DNA of 40,261 nucleotides from an uncultured Collinsella sp. (GTDB lineage: Bacteria > Actinomycetota > Coriobacteriia > Coriobacteriales > Coriobacteriaceae), in the NCBI GenBank assembly GCA_902494555.1, contig CABUTR010000016.1, positions 1-40,261 of the forward strand, in the 5' to 3' direction. A program made the position numbers and the translations under genes. How positions within the stretch are numbered: position 1 is the first letter of the stretch; each line of letters begins with the position of its first letter. The notes under the pieces were generated by a model. That model saw nothing but the letters and a program-made list of their open reading frames with translations, did no database searches and was not told the origin of the DNA. This document shows, in pieces, positions 8,195-17,000 of this stretch.

Positions 8195-8818
8195 TTATTT
8201 GGTTGTTAGGGTTAGTAGGTCGTTGGGGGTTTTGAGGTTGTAGGTGGCATTTGGGATATCTTGGTGTGATCCCCATGCTGCTCTGGCAAAACTGACCCCT
8301 GCTGAAGTTGCGCATTGTTCGTCGTAGACGGTGTCGCCAACGTAGACGACGTTGCCAGGATTCGCGCCCGTACGCCGGAGATATTCGAGCATGGGAGCGG
8401 GTGCGGGTTTATGTTCGGTTGTGTCTTCGACAAGGATGATGTGCTCAAAATACTTATCGAAGCCAAGGGGTGCAATTTCTTCTGCGTATTCATTGCGCGC
8501 ACGTGAGGAGACGATGCCAAGTTTGCAGCCGTTGTCGGAGAGTGTTGCGATAACTTCGTGCAAGCCGGGAAACACGCTGATGGTGCTTTTAAAGCTGGCG
8601 GCAACTTGGCACCAGCGATCCAGCGTTGCCTGTGAGTAGATCCCAAGTTTCTCAAGGGCGTTCTTGCCGGGTATGCCGAGGGCAAATTCAAGCTCGTGTC
8701 GGGGGAGCGTTTTGCCGGTTTCTTCTTGGATAATCTGGCCAAGCGATGACAGCACGCTTTCTTCTGTATCTGCCAATGTCCCATCAACGTCAAACACGAT
8801 ATAGTCAAAGTACTTCAT
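8195..8818 (-). CDS. HAD-superfamily hydrolase, phosphoglycolate-phosphatase-like
   Basis: This 207-residue haloacid-dehalogenase-fold phosphatase has motif I FDVDGTLADTEES (residues 8-20), with the nucleophile Asp and general-acid Asp. Motif II is around LGIVSSRARNEY (about residue 98), motif III is the Lys in TEHKPAPAPM, and motif IV is VYVGDTVYDEQCA. The helical cap lies between motifs I and II, as in Gph/PpaX-type enzymes. The physiological substrate is unknown. It lies 56 bp downstream of the AraC gene on the same strand, and the two are probably co-transcribed. It ends in a repeat-rich gap shared with the convergent fba gene. Confidence 0.85.
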   Translation of the reverse strand: MKYFDYIVFDVDGTLADTEESVLSSLGQIIQEETGKTLPRHELEFALGIPGKNALEKLGIYSQATLDRWCQVAASFKSTISVFPGLHEVIATLSDNGCKLGIVSSRARNEYAEEIAPLGFDKYFEHIILVEDTTEHKPAPAPMLEYLRRTGANPGNVVYVGDTVYDEQCATSAGVSFARAAWGSHQDIPNATYNLKTPNDLLTLTTK

Positions 8819-8874
8819 ATAGTAGCTCCTATCCGTTGTTTGCCTGCAAGTTTGATGCAGTGACAGAAGAAGGG

Positions 8875-9813
8875 CTAGCGGGATTTCTGCCTGGTACTAT
8901 CGAGATTCTGCCTCGCTGCTCGATAGCTCGAAGGAGTGCATCCCATTTGTTCTTTAAATACCTGGCCAAGATGGCTTGCTGTCGCAAAGCCGCATTGGTG
9001 CGCGACTGTCTGGACCGTTCGCGTGGTGTGTGCCAAAAGTTCGCAAGCACGGTTTACGCGGTATGCGCGCAGATATGCCGCCGGGGTCGTTCCTGCGCAA
9101 GCTTCGATAATGCGGTAACACTCTCTTTCGCTTACGCCGGCTGCAGATGCCATCTGGGGCACATCTATAGCGGCTGCATAGTTTGCGCGGATATAGTCCA
9201 GGATTGCCTTGAACTGTACGTCGCGGTTGGTCATCCAAGAGGCGTTGTCGGAGGAAAAGAGCGGTTCGGCCTTGGCGTAAATCTGAATCCAGAGCTCTGA
9301 CAAGCTATTCCGAAGCGCCATCTCGTTCTGCGGCCGTTGAAGGTCGTGGTTAAAGGAACTCTTTAGCAAATCGATAAAGGGCATATCGTCGGGGTTGGTG
9401 GGCGACCATTTGAGCACATCGACGCCTCGACATTGCAGCAAAGGATTGATATAGCGCTTTTGAAGGCGTCCCGCGGGATCGCCGAGCATCGACGGCTGAA
9501 AGATATGCAACATTTGAATGGCTGGTGCCGAATTGGGTGATTGCAGCGTGCTGTGCAAAACGCCGCCGTTGATAAAGCCGGCGGACCCTTCCTCAAAGCG
9601 CACGTGTTCATGAGCCGCGCGCGTTCGATAGTCAATCGCTCCCTGCTCCATGTAGAAAAGCTCAACTTCGGAATGCCAGTGCCAGGGGACGGAATTGCCC
9701 GGATAGCGAGCGAATTCTGCGCGTTCGGCAATATAGGGCCAGTCTTCGGCGGTCTCGGGAAACGCTTCCTCGCGTCCTCCGCGGTGCAATTCTATGTGAT
9801 CCATGTTTCGCAT
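8875..9813 (-). CDS. AraC-family transcriptional regulator with cupin sensor domain
   Basis: The 312-residue protein has an N-terminal cupin-like sensing domain (PWHWHSEVELFYMEQGAIDY, about residues 42-61, then GSAGFINGGVLHSTL). The C-terminal AraC DNA-binding domain of about 100 residues has first helix-turn-helix IDVPQMASAAGVSERECYRI and second VQTVAHQCGFATASHLGQVF. Such proteins usually sense sugars or small aromatic compounds. It heads a likely two-gene unit with the HAD phosphatase. No obvious target operon is adjacent. ATG 9813 is the track start; MDHIELHRGG four codons later is an equally good start. Confidence 0.85.
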   Translation of the reverse strand: MRNMDHIELHRGGREEAFPETAEDWPYIAERAEFARYPGNSVPWHWHSEVELFYMEQGAIDYRTRAAHEHVRFEEGSAGFINGGVLHSTLQSPNSAPAIQMLHIFQPSMLGDPAGRLQKRYINPLLQCRGVDVLKWSPTNPDDMPFIDLLKSSFNHDLQRPQNEMALRNSLSELWIQIYAKAEPLFSSDNASWMTNRDVQFKAILDYIRANYAAAIDVPQMASAAGVSERECYRIIEACAGTTPAAYLRAYRVNRACELLAHTTRTVQTVAHQCGFATASHLGQVFKEQMGCTPSSYRAARQNLDSTRQKSR

Positions 9814-9838
9814 GGCATCAGTATAAAGCGCAATGGGC

Positions 9839-10048
9839 TTAGATTGCTCTTGCCTGTTCGGGGAACGCCTTGTCTAGGGATGCTTGGAGCTTTTCGAAGG
9901 ATGCTCGTAAGTTGAGGCTCTGATCGGCTGAGCGCTTGGTTTTTGTGGTGGGGGAGTCGAGGAGACCGTCTCTCTGTGTCGGGGGGAAGGAGAAAAGGTT
10001 TGCATGTTTTAGGGATGGCTGCTGTGCTGCGTCATTGGAAGAATGCAT
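9839..10048 (-). CDS. Hypothetical small protein (69 residues)
   Basis: This is a short open frame with no recognised domain. The protein is polar, with a C-terminal stretch that could be helical (RASFEKLQASLDKAFPEQ). A GAGGAGG sequence lies 11 bp before ATG 10048, inside the end of another open frame (10051-10245) that stops four bases upstream, so the two could be translationally coupled. It may be real, or a decayed remnant of a larger gene. I would keep it as a candidate only. Confidence 0.35.
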   Translation of the reverse strand: MHSSNDAAQQPSLKHANLFSFPPTQRDGLLDSPTTKTKRSADQSLNLRASFEKLQASLDKAFPEQARAI

Positions 10049-10050
10049 GC

Positions 10051-10245
10051 TTATGCGGCCTCCTCGATGTCCACCAAAAGATTGCGCTCGGGGTATGCTG
10101 CTAGGTCCCGTGCGCTGGCAGTATTATGCCGCGGCTGCTGCAAAGAAGCGCTAAAGAAAGGCTTAATGAGGTTTGACGTTGCGATGAAACCGCAGGTAAA
10201 AGCTATCGAGTAACACTCTTGAAAGGTTTTGAGCTTAAGGGCTTT
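10051..10245 (-). other. Open frame without start codon, possible gene remnant
   Basis: On the minus strand a frame of about 64 codons stays open from after a TAG at 10246-10248 to TAA at 10051, ending ...RNLLVDIEEAA. It has no ATG or GTG start, only a weak TTG. The plausible protein-like ending and the tight junction with the next small frame suggest the remains of a gene. The rest of 9814-10301 shows no other feature. Confidence 0.25.
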
Positions 10246-10301
10246 CTAAGGTTTGTGACGTGGATGTGGCGCGGACGTGCGGAGCGTGTGAATGCTTGCT
10301 G

Positions 10302-11291
10302 TTAGCGCTGCGGCTCTGCGGCGCGCACCTGCTCGATGACCTTTTCCATCGTGGCGTCGACGCGGTCTTTTTTGAGCTCGCATTCCCAGATGGTTATGGG
10401 TGTCCAGCCCATTTGAGTGAGTGCCGCCACGGCAGCGCGGTCGCGCTCGACGTTGCGACGGAACTTTGCCTCCCAAAACTCAACGTTGCGCTTGGGCTGG
10501 CTAGGGTTGCACTTGGGGCAGCGGTGCCAAAAGCAGCCGTTGACGAAGATGGCGATCTTGCGCCCGGGAAAGGCGATGTCGGGCTTGCCGGGGACCTTCC
10601 ATTCCAAGCGATAGCCCGTAAGGCCCGCTGCCCGCAGGCGCTGGCGAACGAGCAGCTCGGGCTTGGTGTTGGCGCGCTTGTTGCCCTTCATGGACTTTTT
10701 GATGGCGGCACGACGGCGTACGAGCTCACGCTCGTCGGCGGAAAGGTCCGAGGTATCGATGCCGTCGAGCAGGCCGGGCTTGGGACGCTTCTTGCTGCGG
10801 CGCTTAGGTGCGCGCTTGGGCTTGGTAGCAGGTTCGTCGATCGTGGCGGCCTCGGCGTCGTTGGTGCTGCCGTTGGCCTCAAGCCGGTCTTCCTTTAGCT
10901 CAATCAGAGCATCGATAAGCCCCTTGTCGGCGGGCATCCACTCAACGGTGGCAAGCGAGGTGCGCGGAATCCAACGGATATCGAGCTGACGGTCGTGCTT
11001 CTGGGGCTCGTCGGACTCTTTAGCCAGCGAGCAGTAGTAGCACTCCATGGAGAGATGGAAATCGGGGTAGTCGTACTCAACGGTGTAGAAATCGCGTAGG
11101 TTGGTGACTTTTACCTGCAGCTCTTCCATGAGCTCGCGGCGCACGGCGTCTTCGGGTGTCTCGCCGCGCATGAGCTTGCCACCGGGGAACTCCCAAAGTC
11201 CCTGCATGTCGCCATAGCCGCGCTGCACGGCAAGTAGCTCGTCGGATCCTTCCTTGCGAATGATCCCGGCGGCAACATGAACAGTTTTCAA
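10302..11291 (-). CDS. NUDIX (MutT-like) hydrolase fused to a Vsr-type mismatch endonuclease
   Basis: One chain joins two DNA-maintenance domains. Residues 1-130 form a NUDIX domain with the box GKLMRGETPEDAVRRELMEE (about 38-57); the Gly usual near the box end is Gln. A very basic linker (about 155-172, APKRRSKKRPKP) follows. Residues 195-315 match very-short-patch repair endonuclease: VPGKPDIAF with the catalytic Asp, FVNGCFWHRCPKC with the active-site His and zinc-type Cys residues, EFWEAKFRRNVERDR and ITIWECEL. Vsr nicks at T:G mismatches arising from 5-methylcytosine deamination; MutT-like domains remove oxidised nucleotides such as 8-oxo-dGTP. I prefer TTG 11291 as start (AGAGAGGACTCC upstream, 329 residues). 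The open frame extends to 11357 without a domain. No cytosine methyltransferase is adjacent. Confidence 0.88.
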   Translation of the reverse strand: MKTVHVAAGIIRKEGSDELLAVQRGYGDMQGLWEFPGGKLMRGETPEDAVRRELMEELQVKVTNLRDFYTVEYDYPDFHLSMECYYCSLAKESDEPQKHDRQLDIRWIPRTSLATVEWMPADKGLIDALIELKEDRLEANGSTNDAEAATIDEPATKPKRAPKRRSKKRPKPGLLDGIDTSDLSADERELVRRRAAIKKSMKGNKRANTKPELLVRQRLRAAGLTGYRLEWKVPGKPDIAFPGRKIAIFVNGCFWHRCPKCNPSQPKRNVEFWEAKFRRNVERDRAAVAALTQMGWTPITIWECELKKDRVDATMEKVIEQVRAAEPQR

Positions 11292-11437
11292 CAGGAGTCC
11301 TCTCTCAACATCAACACGTGACAGGCTAGCTACCCGTACTACACAACGGTAAGGCAAGCGTAAGCCATATCGATGGTAGCCGACTCGGCTTCTTGCGACT
11401 ATAGATGCCGTAGACTAATCGCAAGAAAGGACTCGGT

Positions 11438-12223
11438 ATGCAAACCACGCACATGGCGACCCCGGTACTGGAGGTCGCGCATCTCGAAAAGGTATATGGA
11501 GCGCTGGGCAATGTGACCCGCGCGCTCAACGACGTCAGCTTTACCGTCAACCGCGGCGAATTCGTTGGCATCATGGGCGCCTCGGGCTCGGGCAAGTCGA
11601 CGTTGCTCAACTGCGTGTCGACCATCGATAGCGCCACGAGTGGCACCATTCGCATCAACGGCCAGGACGTGACGCGCATGAAGCAGGCCAAGCTTTCGCA
11701 GTTCCGCCGCGAGGAGCTCGGCTTTATCTTCCAGGACTCCAACCTGCTCGATACGCTCACGGCACGCGAGAACATCGCCCTGCCGCTCACCATCGCCCGC
11801 ACAAACTCGGCAGAAATCTCGACCCGCGTGCAGGATGTGGCAGCGCGCCTGTCTATTAGCCAGGTGCTCGACAAGTACCCCTACCAGATGTCCGGCGGTC
11901 AGCAGCAGCGCGTTGCCGCGGCTCGCGCGCTCGTCACCGACCCCACCATGATCATGGCTGACGAGCCCACCGGCGCCCTCGATTCCAAGAGCGCCCGTCT
12001 GCTGCTCGAGAGCCTGGAGGCCCTTAACCGCCGCCTGCGCGCCACCGTGCTCATGGTCACGCACGACAGCTTTGCTGCCAGCTACACGAGTCGCGTGCTG
12101 TTTATTCGCGACGGCAAGATCTTCACCGAGCTGCGCCGCGGCGACACCGACCGCCGAGAGTTCTTCGACCGCATTATGGAGGTCGTTGCCATGATGGGCG
12201 GTGAGGGCTCCGATGCTCTGTAA
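11438..12223 (+). CDS. ABC transporter ATP-binding protein, BceA/LolD-like
   Basis: This 261-residue ATPase of the MacB/BceA/LolD type has Walker A GASGSGKST (about residues 47-55), Q-loop FIFQDSNLLD, signature MSGGQQQRVAAARAL, Walker B MIMADEPTGALD and H-loop TH. The start is ATG 11438 with GAAAGGA upstream, though MATP five codons in is also possible. It overlaps the next gene by 11 bp, so ATPase and permease are translationally coupled. In Gram-positive bacteria such pairs usually confer resistance to, or signal, peptide antibiotics. The usual BceRS two-component system is not adjacent. Confidence 0.9.
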   Translation: MQTTHMATPVLEVAHLEKVYGALGNVTRALNDVSFTVNRGEFVGIMGASGSGKSTLLNCVSTIDSATSGTIRINGQDVTRMKQAKLSQFRREELGFIFQDSNLLDTLTARENIALPLTIARTNSAEISTRVQDVAARLSISQVLDKYPYQMSGGQQQRVAAARALVTDPTMIMADEPTGALDSKSARLLLESLEALNRRLRATVLMVTHDSFAASYTSRVLFIRDGKIFTELRRGDTDRREFFDRIMEVVAMMGGEGSDAL

Positions 12224-14414
12224 ACTCGCTTGGGGCAACGTCCGCCGCGCCGGCCGCGACTACCTCGTCTACCTTTTGACGCTCACCCTGGGCGTCACGG
12301 TCTTCTATGCCTTTAACACCATCTCGATGCAGGTCGACATCGCCGGAATCGATGAAGAGGGCTTGGCGCAGGTTATGGGCAGCATACTCGGCGACCTGAC
12401 GTACTTTTTGGCCGGTGTCATGGCCTTTTTGATGGTGTACGCCAATAACTTCATCATGAAACGCCGCAAGAAAGAGTTTGGCCTGTACCAGGTGCTCGGC
12501 ATGGGGCGCGGGCGCGTCGCCACGATCATGGCGCTCGAGACCGTGATAGTATCGGTCGTGGCCTTTGTCGCCGGCATTGTGCTGGGTGTGGGACTCTCCC
12601 AGCTCATGACGTTCTTTACGGCCTCGCTCTTTAAGACACAGATCGCCAATTTCCACTTCTTTTTCTCGGTGCATGCGTTCAATCTGACCCTTGCCTGCAT
12701 GCTCGTGATGTTCGTACTCACGCTACTGCTGAACCTTCGCGCCGTGCGTCGTACCAAACTCATCGAGCTTATGGGTGCCGAGCGTCGCAACGAGAGCATC
12801 AAGACACGCAACCCCTGGATCGCGATTGCCATCTTTGCCGTGGGCGTGGTGCTGGTGGGCGTGGCCTATTACCGTCTGCTACGTGATGGGTTCCCGCTAA
12901 CCGCGACGGACAGCAAGCTGCAAGAGGCCATGAACCAGTTTGGTATTACGACCGCTATGGTTACCGTGGGCACCTTTGCCCTGTTCTGGGGACTCTCGGG
13001 CATACTCATCAAGCTGCTGCAGAGTCTGCGCAGCGTGTATTGGCGCGGCCTCAATATGTTTACCGTGCGTCAGCTTTCGGCCAAGGTCAATACGGTGTGC
13101 TTTTCGATGGGCGTCATCGCGATGATTCTGTTCCTCGCCATCACCTCGGTGACCTGCGGTATGTCGATTGCCAATGTGATGAACGAGAATCTGGAGCGCT
13201 ATAACCCTGTTGACGTGTCTCAGACGTATATCTATTACACGCCCGAAACGCTCGACTACTACAAGGAGTATGTCAATCCGTCTGAGGCCGATCGCATGGT
13301 GCTGGCCGATGCAACGGTCGATTTGTACGCTGCATGGCACGGTGAGCGCAAGTCGGCGGACAACAACGACGAGACCGGCAAGAAGGTGGACATCGCCGAT
13401 GTTGCCGGTGAGCATGTGCAGATCGATTCGTATCTGAGTTACCCGCTTGGCGGCTCGGGCCCCTCGGTGGTGGCGGGTGAGATGTGCAAGGCCATGGGCG
13501 AAAAGCTTCCCAAGGCGCTCGAGGGAAGCAACGCCGATGCGATGGGTCTGTTTGTGACGCCGGCGAGCCAGTACAACAAATTGCGCCAGATGATGGGCGA
13601 GGAGCCGGTGAGCATTGGCCGGGACCAGTACTTGCTTACGTGTGATATGGGCGGTGAGCTGGGCGACCTGTACACCAAATACATGGCCGGCGGCCATGCC
13701 CTCACCTTGGGCGGACATGAACTCAAGCCCGCAACCGATAAGTCGGACGAGGATACGGCGGCCATCGCCAACTCGGCGATGGGCAGCAATCCCGGTACCG
13801 TGGTCGTAGCCGATGAGCTGTTGTCCCAACTTAATCTGCAGCCGTATTCCAGTAATCTGCTCGTTAACTACAAGCAGGGGATGGATGTGACCAAGGCAGA
13901 CGAGAGCATTAAATACACCATGCTCGACATTCTGCTCGTTGACGGCAAGGAGCCGGGGGGATGGGGAGTCTTCATCACGCGTTCCGAGATGTACACGCAA
14001 GCAGCGCAGATGAACGGCATGATTAGCTATCTAGCCATCTACATTGGCTTTGTGCTGGTCGTTGCATGTGCGGCGATTCTGTCGATCCAGCAGCTCTCCA
14101 ATGTGGCCGACGGCAGCCGCAGCTATCGTGTGCTGGCACAAATCGGCTGTGACGACCGTCAGATCCGGCATTCGGTGATGGCGCAGCAAGCGGTGTTCTT
14201 CCTGTTCCCGCTGGCAGTGGGCTTGGCGCACTCCTTTGTGGCGCTCAAGGTGATCATCGAGCTGGTGAGCGTATTCGGCGATATGAGCATCGCCGGCACC
14301 GTGGGCCTCACCTGTGCAATCTTCCTGGCAGCATACGGTGGCTACTTCCTGGTGACCTATCTCATGAGCGCCGGCATGGTACAAGCTGCCATCGCCACCC
14401 GTTACAGCGAGTAA
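12213..14414 (+). CDS. ABC transporter permease, FtsX/BceB-like
   Basis: The start is ATG 12213 (MLCKLAWGNVRRAGRDYLVY, 733 residues), inside the end of the ATPase gene, with GGTGAGG upstream. There is a first membrane helix near residues 18-38 and an N-terminal FtsX-type cluster to about 230. A large extracytoplasmic domain spans about 330-600 (NENLERYNPVDVSQTY onward), and three to four helices follow at the C-terminus (ISYLAIYIGFVLVVACAAIL onward). This matches the BceB layout of bacitracin-type detoxification modules, where the large domain binds the peptide. The substrate is unknown. The gene ends 43 bp before a family A element shared with the convergent LuxR gene. Confidence 0.88.
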   Translation: MLCKLAWGNVRRAGRDYLVYLLTLTLGVTVFYAFNTISMQVDIAGIDEEGLAQVMGSILGDLTYFLAGVMAFLMVYANNFIMKRRKKEFGLYQVLGMGRGRVATIMALETVIVSVVAFVAGIVLGVGLSQLMTFFTASLFKTQIANFHFFFSVHAFNLTLACMLVMFVLTLLLNLRAVRRTKLIELMGAERRNESIKTRNPWIAIAIFAVGVVLVGVAYYRLLRDGFPLTATDSKLQEAMNQFGITTAMVTVGTFALFWGLSGILIKLLQSLRSVYWRGLNMFTVRQLSAKVNTVCFSMGVIAMILFLAITSVTCGMSIANVMNENLERYNPVDVSQTYIYYTPETLDYYKEYVNPSEADRMVLADATVDLYAAWHGERKSADNNDETGKKVDIADVAGEHVQIDSYLSYPLGGSGPSVVAGEMCKAMGEKLPKALEGSNADAMGLFVTPASQYNKLRQMMGEEPVSIGRDQYLLTCDMGGELGDLYTKYMAGGHALTLGGHELKPATDKSDEDTAAIANSAMGSNPGTVVVADELLSQLNLQPYSSNLLVNYKQGMDVTKADESIKYTMLDILLVDGKEPGGWGVFITRSEMYTQAAQMNGMISYLAIYIGFVLVVACAAILSIQQLSNVADGSRSYRVLAQIGCDDRQIRHSVMAQQAVFFLFPLAVGLAHSFVALKVIIELVSVFGDMSIAGTVGLTCAIFLAAYGGYFLVTYLMSAGMVQAAIATRYSE

Positions 14415-14456
14415 CCTGCCTAGCGAAAAGTAAAATCATCACAGGTTGAGCATAAG

Positions 14457-14603
14457 TCAGCGAAAGCGCCCCTAGGCGAGCAAGGTGACGTGAAAGAGGA
14501 GGGAAGCGTACTTTTGGTACGCGACCGACGATTGAACGTCAGATTGCCGCTTAGGGGCGTTTGCAGCGTCGAGCCGTTACGCGGTTTGTCAAAACCGCGT
14601 AAC
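14457..14603 (-). repeat. Structured downstream element, family A, copy 2
   Basis: Reading on the minus strand, it starts one base after the LuxR gene stop. A GTTACGCGGTTT/AAACCGCGTAAC hairpin comes first, then the linker GACGCTGCAAAC. The main hairpin has arms GCCCCTAAGCG and CGCCTAGGGGC, with AATCT opposite ACCTT in the internal loop. The apical hairpin has GCGTAC/GTACGC arms flanked by TTCAATCGTCGG and CCTCTTTCACG. Helix sequences differ from copies 1 and 4 yet still pair, while the loops are the same. It lies between convergent genes and may terminate both. Confidence 0.8.
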
Positions 14604-14604
14604 T

Positions 14605-15570
14605 TCATCGTTTCCAAAAATGCAGGATGAGCGTGGTGCGGTTTTGCTGCTCGGTTTTGACCAGGATGTTGTGGATGTGGGTCTTGACGGTGCCCACGGC
14701 AAGGAATAGCTCGTCAGCGATCTCTTGGTTCGACTTGCCCAGCACAACCAAGCGCATGACTTCGGTCTCGCGGTTGGAGAGCTTGTAGGCGTTGCGATAG
14801 AAAGGCATCTGCTCTTCGATATGCCGGTCAAGATCGCTGACGTTCTTTTCCTCGGGCGCTTCCTGCATGCGGATCGAAAGCACGTGGTAGGAGTAGATGA
14901 TCAGCAGAATTGCATAGTAGCACGCAAAGACGTTTTCGCTAAAGTTGCGCTCGGACAGATATAGCTGCAGCCAAGAGGGCGCCAGGCTCATGGGGACCAC
15001 CAGTATGTTGTAGAAGTCCTCGGCAACGATGCACCCGACCAGAATAGCGCCGATAATCAGGTGCTTTCGTTGGTTGTTAACGCGTGCCTTCAACTCAACT
15101 TTCGTGCTTTTATGCGCCGTCCAAAAGATATACAGTCCCACAAAGACAAGGAATACCTGACGCATCGTGTAGTAGAGCCACTGATGCATGGGGCCGGAGG
15201 GGACAGCGACGATAATCAGCGACTCGCACAGCAAAAACGTCAAGACGGGGATAGCGAACTGCTTTTTAGAATGCTTATCGAGCAGGTCCATGGCAATCAG
15301 CCAAATAAAAGCCTGTGAAGCGGTCGCCACAAGGGTCCGCATTACAGGCATGGTAATTGAGTAATAGTCACTGGCCGGAAAACTCTGGTTTTGCAGCGTG
15401 TATTCAAAAAAGAAGATCTCGGTCATCTCGATGGCATAGCAAATAAAAACGCCGCTGCCATAGATAAAGAAGCGTCGACGAGACGAGGCATAGGCGGCAA
15501 GCGAAAGCACTGCCGCCACAATACAGATTACGAGTATTGCTAGGGTATAGAAGAACATCAGAGTGTTCAT
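14605..15570 (-). CDS. Membrane-anchored LuxR-type regulator, probable agmatine regulator (AguR-like)
   Basis: The 321-residue protein has about seven hydrophobic segments over residues 1-235 (for example LAILVICIVAAVLSLAAYAS, AIPVLTFLLCESLIIVAV). A C-terminal LuxR helix-turn-helix spans residues 258-315 (LSNRETEVMRLVVLGKSNQE ... VGTVKTHIHNILVKT). Membrane-embedded LuxR regulators called AguR control agmatine deiminase operons in Lactococcus and Streptococcus. This gene is divergent from putrescine carbamoyltransferase, so by analogy it senses external agmatine and activates the cluster. That role is inferred from architecture and position. The gap of 330 bp upstream holds repeated GTATACC-like motifs that may be its sites. 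Confidence 0.82.
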   Translation of the reverse strand: MNTLMFFYTLAILVICIVAAVLSLAAYASSRRRFFIYGSGVFICYAIEMTEIFFFEYTLQNQSFPASDYYSITMPVMRTLVATASQAFIWLIAMDLLDKHSKKQFAIPVLTFLLCESLIIVAVPSGPMHQWLYYTMRQVFLVFVGLYIFWTAHKSTKVELKARVNNQRKHLIIGAILVGCIVAEDFYNILVVPMSLAPSWLQLYLSERNFSENVFACYYAILLIIYSYHVLSIRMQEAPEEKNVSDLDRHIEEQMPFYRNAYKLSNRETEVMRLVVLGKSNQEIADELFLAVGTVKTHIHNILVKTEQQNRTTLILHFWKR

Positions 15571-15900
15571 CTGTCACCGTCCCATCTCATTTAATCTATG
15601 GCCGAACCCTGTATATCCTGTGGGGTATAGACGTCTCGACCCTTCGTTCCATTGCGGATTAGGCGCCAAGATACAGGATAGCTGTATACCGTTCGCGGTT
15701 CTAGATAGTAAACCCCCTGCAAGCCAGCTACCTGCGGGTTTATATTGGTTTAGAGGGGGTGTAACTCCGTGAACGGTCTTTAATCCCGAATAAACTAGGT
15801 AAAAATTGCATACGGGTGAATGATGGTCTTGTCAACACGAGGCGTGATGTTCGAGCGCCTCATAGTAATAGTCGGCAAGACCGACGGAAAGGAAATCGAC
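15571..15900. promoter_or_regulatory. Divergent control region of the LuxR regulator and ptcA
   Basis: In this 330-bp gap, four related motifs cluster within 80 bp: TGTATATCC (15610-15618), GGGGTATAGA (15622-15631), ACAGGATAG (15673-15681) and TGTATACC (15683-15690). TATCCTGT at 15614-15621 and ACAGGATA at 15673-15680 form an 8-bp inverted repeat. These are candidate LuxR-type binding sites. GGTATACCG recurs at 23573-23581, in front of the second LuxR/agmatine deiminase pair. TATATT near 15742 could be a -10 box for ptcA, but I found no convincing -35 box. Confidence 0.45.
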
Positions 15901-16974
15901 ATGGCACTGCCTAAGGATTTCATCGACACCAACGAGTTCACCAAAGAGCAGATCCTGGCTATCGAGGATCTTGGCCTGGCAATGAAGAAGGCCATCAAGG
16001 TTGACGGTTATTATCCGCACCTGCTCCGCAACAAGAGCCTTGGCATGATCTTCCAGCAGGTCTCCACCCGCACCCGTCTTTCCTTCGAGACTGCTATGAC
16101 CGACCTTGGCGGCCATGCTCAGTTCTATGGCCCTGGCACCATCCAGCTCGGCGGTCACGAGTCCCTGGGCGACACCGCTCGCGTTATGGGCTCCCTGCTC
16201 GACATCATGATGGCTCGTGTTGACCGTCACAAGGACGTCGTCGGCCTCGCCGAGGGCTCCGCTGTGCCCGTCATCAACGGCATGTCCGAGTTCAACCATC
16301 CCACGCAGGAGATGGGCGACCTCATGACCATGCTCGAGAACCTCCCCGAGGGCAAGAAGATCGAGGACTGCACCCTGGCCTTCATCGGCGACGCCACCCA
16401 GGTCTGCGTCTCCCTCATGTTCATCGCCTCCAAGGTCGGCATGAAGTTCGTCCAGTTTGGACCTAAGGGCCACCAGATCCCCGACGGCGGCCTGCATGTC
16501 GGCACCGTCGAGGAGCGCGCCGAGTTCGGCAAGCAGATGATGGCCATTGCCGAGGAGAACTGCAAGGTCTCCGGCGGCTCGGTCGTCATCTCCGACGACA
16601 TCGAGTGCATCAAGGGCGCCGACTTCATCTACACCGACGTGTGGTATGGCCTGTACGACGAGGAGGTCTCGGGCGAGAACTACATGGACGTGTTCTATCC
16701 CAAGTATCAGGTCACCATGGACATGATGAACTTCGCCGGCCCCAACTCCAAGTTCATGCACTGCCTGCCGGCCACCCGCAACGAGGAGGTCGTCGACGAG
16801 GTCATGGACGATCCCGAGCGCTCCCTGTGCTGGGTCGAGGCCGAGAACCGCAAGCACTCCATCCGTGCTCTCCTTGCCGCCCTGGGCAAGCGCACCCCGC
16901 TCAACGACGAGGGCGTCGAGTACTCCGCCAAGGCTGAGCTCCACGCCGCTCTCGAGGCTCTCGAGCAGCTCTAA
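15901..16974 (+). CDS. ptcA: Putrescine carbamoyltransferase
   Basis: This enzyme phosphorolyses N-carbamoylputrescine to putrescine and carbamoyl phosphate, the middle step of the agmatine deiminase pathway. The start is ATG 15901 (MALPKDFIDTNEF, 357 residues) with GGAAAGGAA upstream. The carbamoyl-phosphate motif STRTR is near residue 53, HPTQ near 135, and FMHCLPA near 280. Ornithine carbamoyltransferases carry a DxxxSMG loop for ornithine; here the position reads TDVWYGLYDEEV, the form I associate with putrescine-specific enzymes. Context agrees: permeases and agmatine deiminases follow. Carbamate kinase, which would make ATP from the carbamoyl phosphate, is not in the window. Confidence 0.88.
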   Translation: MALPKDFIDTNEFTKEQILAIEDLGLAMKKAIKVDGYYPHLLRNKSLGMIFQQVSTRTRLSFETAMTDLGGHAQFYGPGTIQLGGHESLGDTARVMGSLLDIMMARVDRHKDVVGLAEGSAVPVINGMSEFNHPTQEMGDLMTMLENLPEGKKIEDCTLAFIGDATQVCVSLMFIASKVGMKFVQFGPKGHQIPDGGLHVGTVEERAEFGKQMMAIAEENCKVSGGSVVISDDIECIKGADFIYTDVWYGLYDEEVSGENYMDVFYPKYQVTMDMMNFAGPNSKFMHCLPATRNEEVVDEVMDDPERSLCWVEAENRKHSIRALLAALGKRTPLNDEGVEYSAKAELHAALEALEQL

Positions 16975-17000
16975 GCCTCAAGGCTGCTAAACGCACGTTT

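Noticed and set aside
11438..15570. ABC pair plus LuxR gene as a Bce-type module with its own regulator
   Set aside because: The LuxR gene is convergent with the ABC genes and separated by a terminator-like element; it is divergent from ptcA instead.
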